This document shows positions 39,454 through 52,832 of a DNA stretch of 64,000 bases, piece by piece. Location of the stretch: NCBI GenBank assembly GCA_013396755.1, contig VWZF01002532.1:559313-623312 (forward strand). Direction: 5' to 3'. The notes under the pieces were generated by a model. It was given only the letters and a program-made list of their open reading frames with translations. It made no database searches and was not told where the DNA came from. This DNA comes from Sclerurus mexicanus (Eukaryota > Chordata > Aves > Passeriformes > Furnariidae). The position numbers were made by a program, and so were the translations under genes. The stretch's first letter is position 1. Every line of letters begins with the position of its first letter.

Positions 39454-40318
39454 TGTCATGGATGCTAAAAAAACCTCTTGATTGACTTTTCCCCATTACC
39501 ATGGTGGAAGGGGGAAGGGAAGGGGCTGTTTCATTGTCCACTGTAGCAGGGCTCCTGAGGGGATGGCCTGCGACCCAGACAAACAACAGGGTAGCTGATA
39601 ACCTCTTAAATATCAACCTGATGGCTTGGGAAAGGTCTGAATTTGGTGGGGGAAGGTTTGTTTTTTCTGGTCACCTCACTTTTCGCTGGCTTGGGGAGTG
39701 GTGTGGGAGAGGGCCCTACATTCATTTTTGGGCTGTTTTCACTCACCTCTGGTCCCATCTCTCTGGTGTCCAGCTGCTGCTTTGCTGGGGCTCACAGCAG
39801 CTCTAGGGCAGTCCCAGCTTGCCCACGACCCTACACATCCTGTGTTATCTCCTCTGTGACCCCTGAGCAGGATGTTGGTGACAGAGCCTCCACTCACCCC
39901 GTCGTTAGAGGCTTGTTTTTATTGCCTGCCCATTGCTGCATCTGCCTGTTCCCCCATGGGCTAGGGAACCCAGAGCCACTGCCAAGGACCATGCCCACAG
40001 CCCCAGAGCAGGGGAGAGCCATTAATGATCTGTGGTGATCCCACTGCCTGCAGCCCCAGAGCCAGTGGGGAGCCCCTCTGTGCTGTGTGATGAATCCCAT
40101 TGCCTGCAGCCTCAGAGCCCACAAGAGCAGTTTGAACATTTTGGTTATGATGTTGTTGCTTGTTGTGTTTTTCTCTCGTTCTATATATTTGTAGTAAAGA
40201 ACTGCCATCCCCTTTTCTACCTTTCCTACCTAAAGTCTCTTAATTTCAAAGGTTGTGGCAACTCGAGGAGAGAGAGGACCTCCTCCCAGTCCAGGAGGAA
40301 TTCTCATTTTCCTTGACA
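39454..40318 (+). mobile_element. Solo LTR, probably ERVL-type (about 865 bp)
   Basis: The ends are inverted: TGTCATGG at 39454 and CCTTGACA at 40311-40318. It ends with an R/U5-like section: TATATATTTGTAGTAAAGAACTG without spaces spans about 40179-40202, followed by TCTCTTAATTTCAAAGG and a GAGGACCTCCT region, a pattern I know from bird LTRs. Within U3 at about 39990-40130 there are two to three copies of a unit of roughly 55 bp built around ATCCCACTGCCTGCAGCCCC. No retroviral coding sequence is attached. Plus-strand open frames in it are shadows. Confidence 0.72.
39990..40130 (+). repeat. Short tandem repeat, about 55-bp unit, inside an LTR
   Basis: Copies starting near 39991, 40038 and 40094 share the core GCC(T)GCAGCC(C/T)CAGAGC and a GTG(A)T spacer. 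The last is partial. Repeats of this type in U3 often hold enhancer sites; here that is inference only. Confidence 0.6.
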
Positions 40319-41939
40319 GACATCTTGAGGTTTTTTGCAAACTGAGACATCTGGTCAATTAAATGACTTTATTTTTCGATTCAGACCACTCTGAGGACAA
40401 CAGGAATCATGTTATAACAGCCTAGCTTGAAACATTTAGCAATAAACACACCAATACTGACATCTATTAGTATAGAATATTTGTTGACATTGTCTTTTGT
40501 TCTGCACATCTTCCACATGGCAGCTGGGCATGCAAGCTGCAAGGCATTAAGCATTTATGATGTATTTGTGTACCTGCAACTAGGCAAAGGTCATCCAAAT
40601 ACAAAATCACTTTCTTCTTTGATCATATCAAGAAAAAGGTAACCCCAACATCTGCCTGCCAGGTAAAAGACAGCTGGAGTCAGAGCTGGTACAAAGCAGC
40701 TACTCATTTTCAGGGCATGTGTTGTAGGGATTGACCTTAAGCATTTTTGTTTTCATTTCATATGTCTAAAAACCAATCTTCACTGTGGCTGGAACCTGCC
40801 TTCTATCTGAAAAAAACCCTGGTCTCTCTCCTATTCCTTGTAAACCAAGCAGGTAATACCACACTGAACCTAAAAGTAGTACAGTACCTTAGCAGGCTTC
40901 AGAGCTAGCACAGCCAGCAGGACAAAGAGCATCATTTGAAGTAAGGTGAAGCCACAACTCCATAACTGTACCTCAAAAAAAAAAATAATAAATGCACAAA
41001 CCACTAAATATTGCCTAACTACTGAAAAGTAACCTGACAAAAAATTTCTTTACATACTACCACTCCAACACTAAGCCAACCTTGTACTCATATTATCACT
41101 CTAGCAAGGAACACATTCCACAACACTCTGCAGTTGTCCTTGAAGGGCCCATCACGTACAACCCTTGGCCAAAGGTTTGTTTCCCCAGAGGACCCTTTGC
41201 AATCCACAAAGCTTTTGTACCTGAGGACTTTCTGAATGGGGGCTGTCAGTATTTTAAGGCTAACCTGGGACTCTGAGCTGGCATTAGGTCAGGGATCACT
41301 GTGGGTATGCTGAAGCCCAGAGCTGTCAGTGTGACCAGCCCGCCTGCAGCAGAGCTGCAACCAAAGCAAGGCATAGCCCCAGTCCTGTCCCTCCATCCCT
41401 CATGCTCATCACTACATCGAGAGCTCGGCTCAGGGGATCCCCAAATCCACAACCTCCAAATACCAGATTTTAACAAAACAAAAGAGGGTAACAGCTTTTT
41501 AAACTAATGAGGTCTGCCACCTGAGTAAAACTACAGTATTTGAAAACAAATTACCCTAATTGCTGTGTCCTTAGATGAAAGGTTCTTCTCTCTAATCTCA
41601 CTCTCGAATTCAGCAGCTTTTCAGTGATTTCTGACATTATGACAAATTCCACATTTTGCAATATGTGGAATATGCCAAAATTATCTTAGGTCTGCATCTT
41701 CTTTATCTTCTTTAAATTGGCTAATTAAGACTTCCTTGAGTAGGAAGAAAGGACACTTAATCAATGGAACAAACAGTATCCCTTGGTCGAGAACATCTTG
41801 AAACTATTTAAGCAAAACAATGTAGTAAATCAGGATGGTTTCGTATATCTATCTATACATTGCCAACTTGGCAAAAACTCAAGGTTCATGTATCCCTTAG
41901 CAGAACCACCTTTATCATAATATTAAAGATCACACCTAT

Positions 41940-42240
41940 AGGTCAAAAAAACCCTGCCCAGGTGAAGACCTTGGGCACATGCAGAATTTAGCTGTGATTA
42001 TATAACTGCTGTGGAAACTACTAACCAATCATAATAGAGGGGCTGTATTTGGAAAGGTACTAATTCTGAACTTTTGTGTATAAATAATGGTGTGGAAAGT
42101 CCTGTTGGCGTGGTTAATAGGTGGGAAACCACTGAGCACCCAAGGCTTGCCCAAGTCTGAAATAAACAGATCAATGTTTCTCTCACGCGTGTAATTACTG
42201 GCTTGTTGCACATCCGGTAACGAACCCAATTTTGCAGACA
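41940..42240 (+). mobile_element. Probable LTR with promoter and polyadenylation signals
   Basis: Promoter-like order on the plus strand: CCAATCAT (about 42024), TATAAATA (about 42079), then AATAAACAG (about 42162) and a U5-like stretch TTTCTCTCACGCGTG through GCACATCCGGTAACGAACCC to GCAGACA near 42240. CAAT box, TATA box, polyadenylation signal and U5 within 300 bp is the layout of a retroviral LTR. The left boundary is not resolved and no target duplication was found. Confidence 0.6.
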
Positions 42241-43695
42241 ACACACTCATTTCTCGTAGATTCTCAGAAAATAAGTGTTTTCCTTTCCCCTCCCTCAAGG
42301 CCCAGCCCTCTGGATGCCCTCAGCCTTATGCAGCCTCCACCTTCCCTGCCCCACTGTCACAGCCCTGGCAGCTTTCCACAGCCAGCAGTCATCAGGGCAG
42401 GCTCGGCCACCTCCTCCCTTTCCAAAGGCAGTGCCCAGGGCAAAGAAAGCACACAGGCATCCTTACAAAACCCAAAAAAACCTGACACCTCACCCAGCTG
42501 ATCGCCAACCAAACAAATGAGCATTAATAATATGTTGTGAACACCAAACTGTTATTAACTAGGACAGTTACATTCCTAACGAGCAGCCCAAATTCAGCAG
42601 ACAGTTTTCAGAGAGATGCATTTAGTGTAAGTTTGAGGCATTCTGCTTCTTTGGCTGTATCAGAGGGTCATAAAACAATCAAACAGAATAACTCGGCATG
42701 TTGGAGAAGACTCCTGGGGGACCCACACATCCTGCTCCTGGCTGACCATAACATTACTGCACTGTCCAAATTCGGTTTTAAAGAGTTTCAAACTGTCAGC
42801 CATTCTTCTACAATTGCCAACGTGGTCCAATCAATGTGTTTCAACAGCTGGTTATGAGCAGCATGTTAATGTTTCAGAGAGACAACAATTGTCAGCCTAG
42901 TGTACATAAAACACCTGCTCTCAGCAGGGAGCCACAGGATGGAAGGTAGCTCCTCAAGCAGCAACTCCTCTTTCACAATGCTTAAATCAGCGAAGATTTA
43001 TGTAACACTTCTTCACTTTATACTTCTGCATACTTTAACCCTAAGCAAACAAGCAGGTGGGCACAATTCTATTTGCATTTGCATCTCTAAAGACCTTTTG
43101 AGATGGAAAAAAAGCACGTAGATGTCTCACATATTTCACATCACCTCATTCAGAGGGATGGAAGTAAGACTCGATCTTTATATTCTCTTTAGAGCTTTCC
43201 AGTTTAGCAATTCTACATAAAAATATTTATGAAGATGTGCCCTTTACCCTAAAAGAAAAAGGTTAATGGATACATTTGCAGAGTTTTCCTTTCCTTTTTG
43301 AATACTGGGCATCTCAGAATCCAATATAGTACACCCATCTTGCAGAGAATAATCTAAAACATAGCAGGGAGTAAATCCAATTTTTCAGGTTTACAACTAG
43401 GGTCAGAAGTCGCTTGCATAGGCTTCTTTTCATCAGTTAGGTTTCAGTGATTAATTTAACTTGCTTATTACCCCTTTGTATTTTTAATTAAACATATAAT
43501 GGCCTGGTAGCCTTCCAGCTGTTATTTGTGAACATACAGCTTTCTATCTACTCCTCAGCAGTCTCAGAAGCTGTTCATGGTGTCACTTGGGGGGACATAT
43601 TCAACAGTGTACTAGATGGTTTTTTTCCCTCCCCACCCAAAATTGACTTGCAAGGAATAAAAATCTTTCACTATGAGCCTGACACATTTATCAGA

Positions 43696-43707
43696 CCCCC
43701 CCCCCCC
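43696..43707 (+). repeat. Poly(C) tract, 12 bases
   Basis: Twelve consecutive C between an A and GAATATTTC. The length is prone to sequencing error. Confidence 0.9.
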
Positions 43708-46210
43708 GAATATTTCTATAGACACAACTTGCTGCTGCATAGTGAAGTGCCAGATAATCCACTTGATAAATCCATTTCACCATAGCAGTACAATCAGCTT
43801 AGAGGTTTCTAACAGGTGTCCAAATATTGGGGATGGCATAAGTTTTCTGAAGTTCAGGTCCTGGACATAGGTTATAAGCACATTGAAAGAGGATAAAACA
43901 GAAAAAAAAAAGTTTTTAATGCTCCCTATAAGAAAATCTTAGAAATATTTATCTTACGACTCATTCCTTAGTTCTATCATGGTGGGGTCTCCCATTTTTA
44001 AACACTCTTCAGAAAGAATGATAACACATGGGTACCTGAACATCCTTGATATATTTCTCCAGATACTGATCTTGGCCAGTGGTGGAAAAGAACCATCAAT
44101 ATATGTCAGAGATTAAATAGCTGAAAGGTAATACTGACTCCATCTATGTTCTTGGGCTCTGGACCATGCAAGGCCAGAAGAGGTAGTGAGCAGGCAGACA
44201 ACTTCAGATTAAATCACTTTTGAAATAAGGATTCACTGTGTAGGATTTTAAATATCCTGATGGCCTTATTCAAGTGTTTTGGTGGCCTAAAGAGACAAAG
44301 GTTGTGAGCAAAACAGCTCACAAAGCTCATCTAGAAAGAATCAACTAGCATAATTCCCCGATGAAGAAAATAGTTTCCACCTTCTGCATTCCCAAGTAAC
44401 ATGTTTGTCCATCCTATATTACATTTTATTATCTATAATTTAGGAACTAAAATATTACCACTGTATTCCAGACAACTGTGTACATAGTCTGCACAAACTA
44501 TCAGACTGTTCAATTAGACTTTATCTGTGTTAATTAAGCTTTCTGTTTCCCAAGCTGTATTTTAATACATTTGAATCATGAAAGCAACGTCTTTATCATT
44601 ATTAAACTGATTCAAGAAAATACTAACAAAGATGCATTTGCCATCATTGTAGTATAATCCCCGTCCATCAAATGACGATATAAATTAACAGCAAATCTCT
44701 AATTGCTGTGAAATATTCATTTAGAATAACAATGTAACATATCTGAATTACTGACTTCAAGAAAAATTGTACTAATCTTTCTTTAATATCTTCAGTTTAA
44801 GAGTTCAATTCTATTAGAAAATAAAATCCTGCTAAAGTTTACACTCCATCAAAGGATGGTTTTCCATGAGGTGACTATCTATGCTGTTATGCTGCCATAT
44901 GTAACTTAGAATATATACACCTGTGTGCATGTCTACATACACACAAACACACCTTTTTGTGGCTTGGAATAACACCCATTTCTCCTCTATTAAATCTCTG
45001 CACAACAAAAAAAGACACTTCCCACAGAGATATGAACTCTGGTACCAACAACTAACACAGCTTCTTTTATTCAGGCATTGTAGACATCCTGCATGTTCTG
45101 AAGGCTTGAACTTTTAACTTGGCCTCTTTTGGTATGCTGGGAAGTTAAAAAAACATTATGCCCTTAACTAAAATATCTCCTATTTTGTGCAAAGAGAAGA
45201 AACTGAAAAGAGTTCTTGGTTTTTCCATAGTCAAACCCATACTGGTTAAGTAATAAATGTATCTTTATACCTGTTCCCACATCTTACTCATGATGAAAAA
45301 TAAAGATGCTCCTTATTATTCTCTTTGCAATGTCTATTTTCATAGACACCAAGCTTGACCAAAAGAAATGAATGCCACCAGAACAGAACCATGATAATTA
45401 ACAGAAGCTTAGTAGGACCAACAGTTTATAAAAGGCTTCCCCTGTGACAAGGGTCTGTACCCATTTCAGTTCACACACAAAGCTATTAGAATGACCTGAG
45501 CTGTTAGAGAGACATCACAAAATACCAAGCTGAAAGTTCTGCTGTTACATTGATCTGATGTAAGCAGGGTCTCTTCAGCAGCGCCCTGAACCCTTGTTCT
45601 CTACTCCTCACCAATGTCAAAAAGTATTTTCTCCCTTGTCATCCACTCTATTAATTTCTGTCATCACCGACCTAATGGTTTGAAAACACTATCCTTACCA
45701 AGGCCTGAGTAACAACCTGAGAAACAATGACTAAGTGGCACACAATGAGTCCAAAAGAGAAGGATAACTGCAGTAATCCATCCAACACTCAGAAAGTAAC
45801 AGCGATCACACTGGACAAGCCTGTTTTGACTCTTACATCAAACAGCAGACTGAAACTTCCTCAGTTACTACACAGAGCTACAAAGGTTTAACTGAGGCCA
45901 GCACACAATCCTTCAACTGCATATATTTTTAAGCAGATGTCATAATTTTAAATATTATAGATAACCTCAGTGTTAGAGAGGGTGACAGCAGCGTATTTTG
46001 TTTGCCCAAGATTACTCCTGCATAGCACATCTCTCTACAAGCCCCTGCCTGTCAAGATAGAGGACTTGAATAGCTGCATTCAGTAGATGCCATATCTAAA
46101 AATCCATGTGCCTTGCACTGTATAATCATCACTGCCTGTCTAGTTTGACCTTGGGTTTTGCCAAGTGCAGGCATGTTTGTTCAATTGCTGTCCTCAACAT
46201 CCCCTTTCTC

Positions 46211-46233
46211 AAATAAATAAATAAATAAATAAA
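46211..46233 (+). repeat. (AAAT)n microsatellite
   Basis: Nearly six copies of AAAT in a row, without interruption. Confidence 0.95.
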
Positions 46234-47513
46234 CCAACCCTTAACGTGGCAAACTGATCCTGTTAAACCATGACTTCAGAGAACTAGAATGGCCTGGAAG
46301 AGCTTGGAGGAATTGAAAAGTAATGACAAAAGAAATGACAGAGTAAGAGAAGGAAAACAGGAAGAGATGGAGGGATGTAATGTACTATATTCTTCTAGAC
46401 GGAGACAATGGCCTAAACAAAGCAAGAAGGAATAAAGTAAAAGAAAGATTAATAAGAAAGTAGAGGTGACAGAGAAGTATGATGTTAGAAGAGGGAATCA
46501 GAGTCCTCCCCTTAACTGTCCTCATCTGGACATCTCTGCTGTGCACTGGCAAAAGCCATCATTGACCATTTGGTCGTAATGAAGCCACTGCCTTCTCCTT
46601 CATATGCTTTCTCAACAAAAGGTAGGAAATTGAGCTAACAGTTGAGTATCATGCACACGATTAAGACAAATACCAATAAGATTTTTTTCTTCACAAAAAA
46701 AGTGCTGCAGAATGACTGGTATTAGATTTGAAAGGGGAGCAACCCAAGAATGCCCTATTACTTGTATTACAACAGAAAAGACTAGAACTAGTCTTTTTTG
46801 CGTCAGACTAGACACAAAGGTCCTTCAAGACCTAAGATATTACTCAAAAAGCATTCACAAAGTTACAAGTAGGAAGCTATTTGATGCAACACACTTTGAA
46901 ACATCAAAACATCATTGGAATTGTATTATGGACCATAATATCAACGATACTATAACAGCTAATCAAAGAGACTTCTCTTTTTCCTCCTACACTAACGACT
47001 AGCGAAAAAAGGGGAAAAAAAGACACACATGAAACAGAAATATAATGTATTATACTGGGAAGAAAACATACACAATATCATATGGAAACACAAGTAGCCT
47101 AATTGCTTAACTGCTGAATCTTAAAGAAAACATTTTCTTTCATAATGTTATAAAACAGTGAAGCAAGAAACACATGCAAGTTTAACTTTCATGAAAAAGC
47201 AAACTCCAAAGCACATATGATAAACTAGTCAGGAGAACTGCATTACAAGGTTTGTAACTTCCAAAGCATCTATACTACATTGGCTTTGATCTTTCTCTAA
47301 GTTATTTTACAGGCCAGGATACATAAATAATGAATTCCTGCTATAACAAAAAACAAATAGGAAAAACTAGCATATTGCAAACTATGAAGAAAGGCTCTAA
47401 CTTACATGTCAGATTTTACATCTACCATTTCAACAAACTGTCCAAACAGACCACTGAGTGCTCAGGATCTTTTACATTGCTACTGCTACAAGAGAGAAAT
47501 AATTTCCTCTTAC

Positions 47514-47664
47514 CTGTGCTCTAACTCTCGGATGGAGAGTATAACTCCAGAAGTTGATGCCTTTTGTTGCAGAGTGGCCAGAAACGTGAACTCACTTTTA
47601 TTCCTGAAGAGCTGAATTAACTTCTCGCTCACATGGGGTGCTGCATGGATTTCTCTTTCTATAT
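47514..47664 (-). CDS. NELL1: NELL1 coding exon (about exon 3), start of TSPN domain
   Basis: This 151-bp minus-strand exon encodes the N-terminal part of the thrombospondin-N/laminin-G-like domain. It contributes two bases of a split Asp codon, 49 full codons beginning IEREIHAAPHVSEKLIQLF and ending SIRELEH, then AG of a split Ser codon completed by the next exon. The acceptor lies after a long pyrimidine run ending TTCTTAG and the donor is CACAG|GTAAGA. The RNKSEF stretch carries an N-glycosylation sequon (Asn-Lys-Ser). The AAPHVSEKLIQLF motif and the GVILSIRELEH end are highly characteristic of NELL proteins. The preceding exon, which in mammals encodes the start of the mature protein, was searched for by eye up to 64000 and not found, so the upstream intron exceeds 16 kb. 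Confidence 0.96.
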
Positions 47665-50600
47665 CTAAGAATTTTATTTTTAAAAGAAAAAAAAGAAAAA
47701 GGGAAATAACAGTACAGTAAAAAATGCTAAGTCAGAAAGAGTTAGATTACATTTTTCATTTTCACTGGATTATTTTTCATTTTTGAGAGTCATTTACCAG
47801 GGTCCACCACTGCATTTTTCAATGAAAAACCCCAAATGCCATCCCTGTCAGCATCCCCACTTGTCACTTCGGCAAGTTCACAACTGGTCAGCTACTGATT
47901 TTCTGATGGATTTTTTGATGGGATGCTGAGCCATTTGTGTCTGCTGCGATCAGATTAAGTTGCTGTAAATAAGGTGTGCTGCAGGCAGATAAATAGGCTC
48001 CTAAATTCTGAGAAATCTCAGGCACTGCCTCTCCCAACACAATTCACTGAGCTCCAATTTCAGTTTTCACCACTGACTCTGTTTCCACCTCTCCATCGTA
48101 CATCACAGGGAGCCTGTCCTGGCACAGTGTAAGGCAGAGATGTATTATTGCTAATAATGCTATACGGCTGTGCTCCTGCCTGAGAAATAAATACAAGACA
48201 CGCTTGCAATCCACTGCTGTTCCAGGGATTTCTCAGTTTAAACAAGCAAAGTGTGACAGCTCATACACTATTTATTAAACCACAGCCTGACCAGGCAGAT
48301 CCAGAAACATTTCAGTCTCGCTAATCCTGCTGATGTCCAAGCAGCATCATGCCTTCTCATATCTGATCTTCTGAGATTCAAATGCGTCGTCTCTCACCAC
48401 GTTCATTTTTAACTCAACCTTTTACTTTGTTATACATCATCACTATGGAAGACAATTAACAACAAAAAGGGAGAAATCAGGGCATTTCACCTTCCTGCCC
48501 CTTGTCATGTCTCTCATGCTGGGCCTTTGTCACACGTTTGCAAGACCTGAGCCACTTGCCGTTCCTGGATGTCACAACCAATTATAAAACCCCGTGTGCT
48601 TCCTTTCTAAAGGTTTACTTTGAAGCCAAAAATGCCAGCACAAATCTCGGCTGAATCCTGAGAATCCGGCCCAGCATGCATGATGTAACACGCAAAGTAG
48701 TGATGAGATTTACAATTCAGAATTTCACTGCAGGAAAAAAAAAAAAACAAACAAACCACAAACTCACGAACTAAAAAAGACCCCATTGTGTCATTAAATG
48801 AGGCTTTGCAGACAGAAAGAGGAGAGGCTGGCTTAGAAAACTACCTAAAACCTCAGACACACAGCTACTGAGGGAATGCCATGAACTGAAACCAAACTCC
48901 AAGGAAAAAGTATTCAAGCATGTTTTGTAATTGGATGTCTCAAGTTTTTCTTTGCAGCTTTAGGCCCTCCAAATGAGTTCACACACTCAGAATCCATAAC
49001 ACGCACTCCGAAAGGCTCACCTCTGAAAGGTACTGCAGATTAGACATCAAAAATCACTTAGTCATTTAAAAATCTTTGCCAGAGGCTCAAATTCCCCTGA
49101 TAAATAAATATAGTGCCCACTTTACAGCAACAAATTGTCTATCCAACACGACTTCTATCATAACAGAGGATAAAGTTTCAAAGAACAAAAAGTGTTTCCA
49201 CTGCCACCATATAGTGGAATGGAAGAATTAACAATCCAGCACAGACCAGATTTTGTCTTTATCTATTAGAGTTTGTTATCTGTATCATTATCTTCACCTA
49301 GCCGGTGTTATTACTGGTCATAAATACTGTGTAGTTTCTTTTTAAAAAGCTGATGCAGGAGACACAAAACTATGTATCCCATACACCGATAAATTCACCA
49401 ATATCCAGTTTGCTATCTACAGACAGACAATCCACTGGTACCAAGTTCCAAGGTACAAGTAAGACTCAGAGATAAAATGTACCATGTCTGACAGATGAAG
49501 ATAATGATCACTGTTTGAAGGTTAAGAATCTTCATATCTTACAATATTCTGTATTTTTTCTTAAAGCTTTCACAATTACCAGAAATAAAATATGACTTGA
49601 AGCTTTCAAAAATTCTTTCACATGAAAGCACAGGCAGTGTTGTCAGTGGAACATCTATGTTAAAACTCCAGTCGAGCCTTGCCAAGTACAACGTTTTCTC
49701 ATTATAGGAAGGACCAGATACAAAGTCACATCCCACCAACTATCAAATTTGTATAAATTTTATTCCTATGTTCATCAAATCTTACACAAAACTATAGGGC
49801 TCCTCGGTCAGAATCACGAGTGGTTAACCAACTCACTGCCTACTTCAGTTAGAAGCATAATTTGAAATACTGTGCTCTACTCTACCACGTCTTCATAATC
49901 ATGAGTAGCCCCAAATCACATGCAACAGTGATATTTGTTCTCCACTGATTAAAATGAGTAAGATCCAAAGATTGACATTTCAGAGTCTTGGGTTCAAACT
50001 ACTAGGTAACAAACAGTATTTACACACTGCTTTGCAACACTGGGCTGGTACAACTGGCACAAAAGAAGTTATATAACCAGTCTTTTAGAAATTCGGGCAC
50101 TTCTAAATACAGTGCTATTTATTTGGAGGAGTTTCACTCCTCACAAGTTCCTTGGAACATCCCTACTGCAAGCCAGGTGAAAAATTTACTTGCAAGCGCA
50201 GAAGTGTCTACAGAAATGCTGCTTTTCATAAACCAGTGTCAAAAACTATAAGTCCCAGCAACTCTGTGGCGAGGCAGCAAATGGAACTCGATATCCTGAA
50301 ACTGGGACTTGTCATCTGAGAATCCCACCAAGGCTGGAGACGATCCAGAGGGCACGTGACAGGGGTGCTGAGCAAAACCTGGGCTTCCAACCTGGGACCC
50401 AAATGCTGAGAAAGAACCCGAAGAGGTGCTGAGGACATGGTCCAGCCACCACTGCGTCACCCAGCTCCTGTCCCCAAGGGGCAGCCCTGCCCTGCACCTC
50501 TCTGGCCGTGTTCCTCCTCACACCACACAATCCCTGGGAACATCATCTCTGTGTTTTGCTTGATTTCTGGAGAAAATACCATACAAATGAACTGGGAGTA

Positions 50601-52746
50601 TGATCCATTTAGAATAAGAGCTTTCTATTTTCAGGTTGATTTTCACACTTCAAAAAAAGAAGAAAAATTGAGAATACATACACCCCCTCACCACAGGTGC
50701 CTGAAAGGCAAAATACTTTTTATGCTCTCTATAAAAATAACTGTCTGCTTGTAATGAAATGTCGTATTTCCTACATAATATAGAACAATATAGGTTTATA
50801 CAGCAATCTTCAGTGAAACACCGCTTCATGGTTGAATGACAATGCAATCTCAGCAAAATAAATAAACACAGTTATGACTTTCATATGTCCTTCTATGTGA
50901 TTATATTTTCTTAATTTGAAATACTGACTGTCTGGAGGGTTTTCTAAAACATACCAGTGTTTCTAAAATTAAACAAGGAAAGAAAGCAAGCATACTCAGT
51001 TATTTGAAGGTCCAAGAGACACAAATCATCTCAGAGCATCAAGTAAAGACAACTTTCTACCTTCATCAAAACACACCTATGTCAGAGAGCATATTCATTG
51101 CTTGATTTTTATTCTTAAGCTGCAGGTCCAAGGAAGAAGTGCCAAACGCCAAACCCAAACCCATGGTGCAGTTTGCCAGGACAAACAACCCTATCCATTG
51201 AGTCACTACCATCCCACATCCCCCTGCCTGGCACTATGTCCCGCAATCCCAGGGATACCACCTTGCCTTCTCTTGGATGCCGTGTCCCATGTGAGCCCAT
51301 TCAGCCCCTGACCAGCACAGCCTTACCAAGCCAAAAAGAGCTACAAGAGGAAGCAGCACCCAGGACTACACCCACACAGGGCTCAGCACCCGAAGCACAA
51401 CCATGGCCAGACTCTGCAGAGACCTCAGCACCCTGCCCAGCTGCAGCTCGCACATCCTCAGCCACCTGGAGAAATTCTACTCACAACCACGACTACTCAA
51501 ACTACTCACTATCAGCACCCCCAAAATAAATCTCAATTTTTTATTTTTTATGCATAGGTGTGTTTTCACTGCATCACAAAACCAGTCCAAACGAATGGCG
51601 ATGCTGCTCTGCAGCCAACAATGCCAGGCCAAGCTTTACTTCACACGTATGAAATGTTCAGGTACTTTGGTACACACGAAGCCTACATGCAGATGGAATT
51701 AGGTGTAACAACTCAGGATTAGCAGCAGTCCTTACCCAACCTGATTTAGGCCCTCAAGTCCCATCTTCCTGTGTGGATTCAGTATTCTATCCACCACCAG
51801 CTCCAGCAACTAAAAATTAAAACCTCAGGCTTTTGCCATTTGTAACCCAGAATGTACAAGTCCCAGATAAGAAAAAGGGAGAAACTGGCATCAACTCCAT
51901 TAGGAATAGCATAAGAAAATTACCACCTCACAGAAGCAGACAAAATGAGTTGGAGAAGGAAAAGGAAAGAAGGCAAAGGTCTTGCCAAAGTTATTTTGAC
52001 AGTGACAATGGTACAAAGGGAAATACATGACTATTTGGGCTAGAATTTTAAGTGATGAAAATTGTGCAGCAGTTGTTAAAAGCTGAATCTCAATCCATCT
52101 GGGAAATAATTTTTCTTTAATAGATGCCCCCATTAGAGAAAAGTACCAAAATTCAGTTCTCAATCAATTCATTTTCTAAAGCAACTGATACATTTTATCG
52201 TTCACTGGCCTGCTTGAATACCTTTTACTTCCTTTGACAAAGAACATATTGCAGAACACACGGCTTTATTGGTAACTTCAATCATCTTAAAGCTATTTGC
52301 TTCAACATGCTTTCAGGAGAACCTTTGAACAGTCACTCTGGGCAAGCAAGTAAAAATTAACTCTGCAACAGAGAATCTGGATTTAAGCTACAACAATTAA
52401 AGAATTGAATATTACAGCATATTGGCTTTTACCCCGCTATGGGCAAAATGCAATAAAACCAAAATCTATACTTAAATAGCAAAACAACAAAAAAAACCAC
52501 CCCAGTGCCCTACTTTAAGTCAGCAGCTTTTCAAAAATGAAACCGAGATTAGGAGGAGGATGCAAAACTAGCAACTCTCAGTGTAGACAGTTCCTAACAG
52601 TGCTGAGGATGAAAACACACAACAGCATCACAAAACTCTTCTTGTTCACTGAAGGCGGGTGCCAAAGCCTCTGAATTCAAGTGGGAGCCAGTGCACCAAC
52701 TCCTCTTCTGCACATTGGTCCCACAAAACATCTTTTGAAGAACTGG

Positions 52747-52832
52747 TAAAAAAAACCAACCAACCAAACAAACAAAAACCAATAAAACCAAACCAAACCA
52801 ACAACCCCCAAACGAAAACCACAACCCAAAAC
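52747..52832 (+). repeat. A/C-only low-complexity tract
   Basis: About 85 bases made almost only of A and C, with CCAACCAA, AAACAAAC and CCAAACCAAACC blocks. On the NELL1 sense strand it reads as a G/T-rich run. Confidence 0.9.

Larger units (their letters stand above)
32543..47513 (-). other. NELL1 intron, 14,971 bp
   Basis: Intron within the TSPN-coding region. It contains a cluster of mobile elements at 37.2-42.2 kb (one LINE relic and three LTRs), a 12-base C run at 43696-43707 and an AAAT microsatellite near 46211-46233. The rest is AT-rich with nothing recognised. Confidence 0.85.

Noticed and set aside
46712..47002. 96-codon plus-strand frame near a NELL1 exon
   Set aside because: No known domain, opposite strand to the gene, AT-rich intron; treated as chance.
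51115..51530. 118-codon Pro/Ser/Thr-rich frame in a GC-richer patch
   Set aside because: Low-complexity composition, no recognisable family, no strong splice sites in the NELL1 direction; could be a repeat but not supportable.
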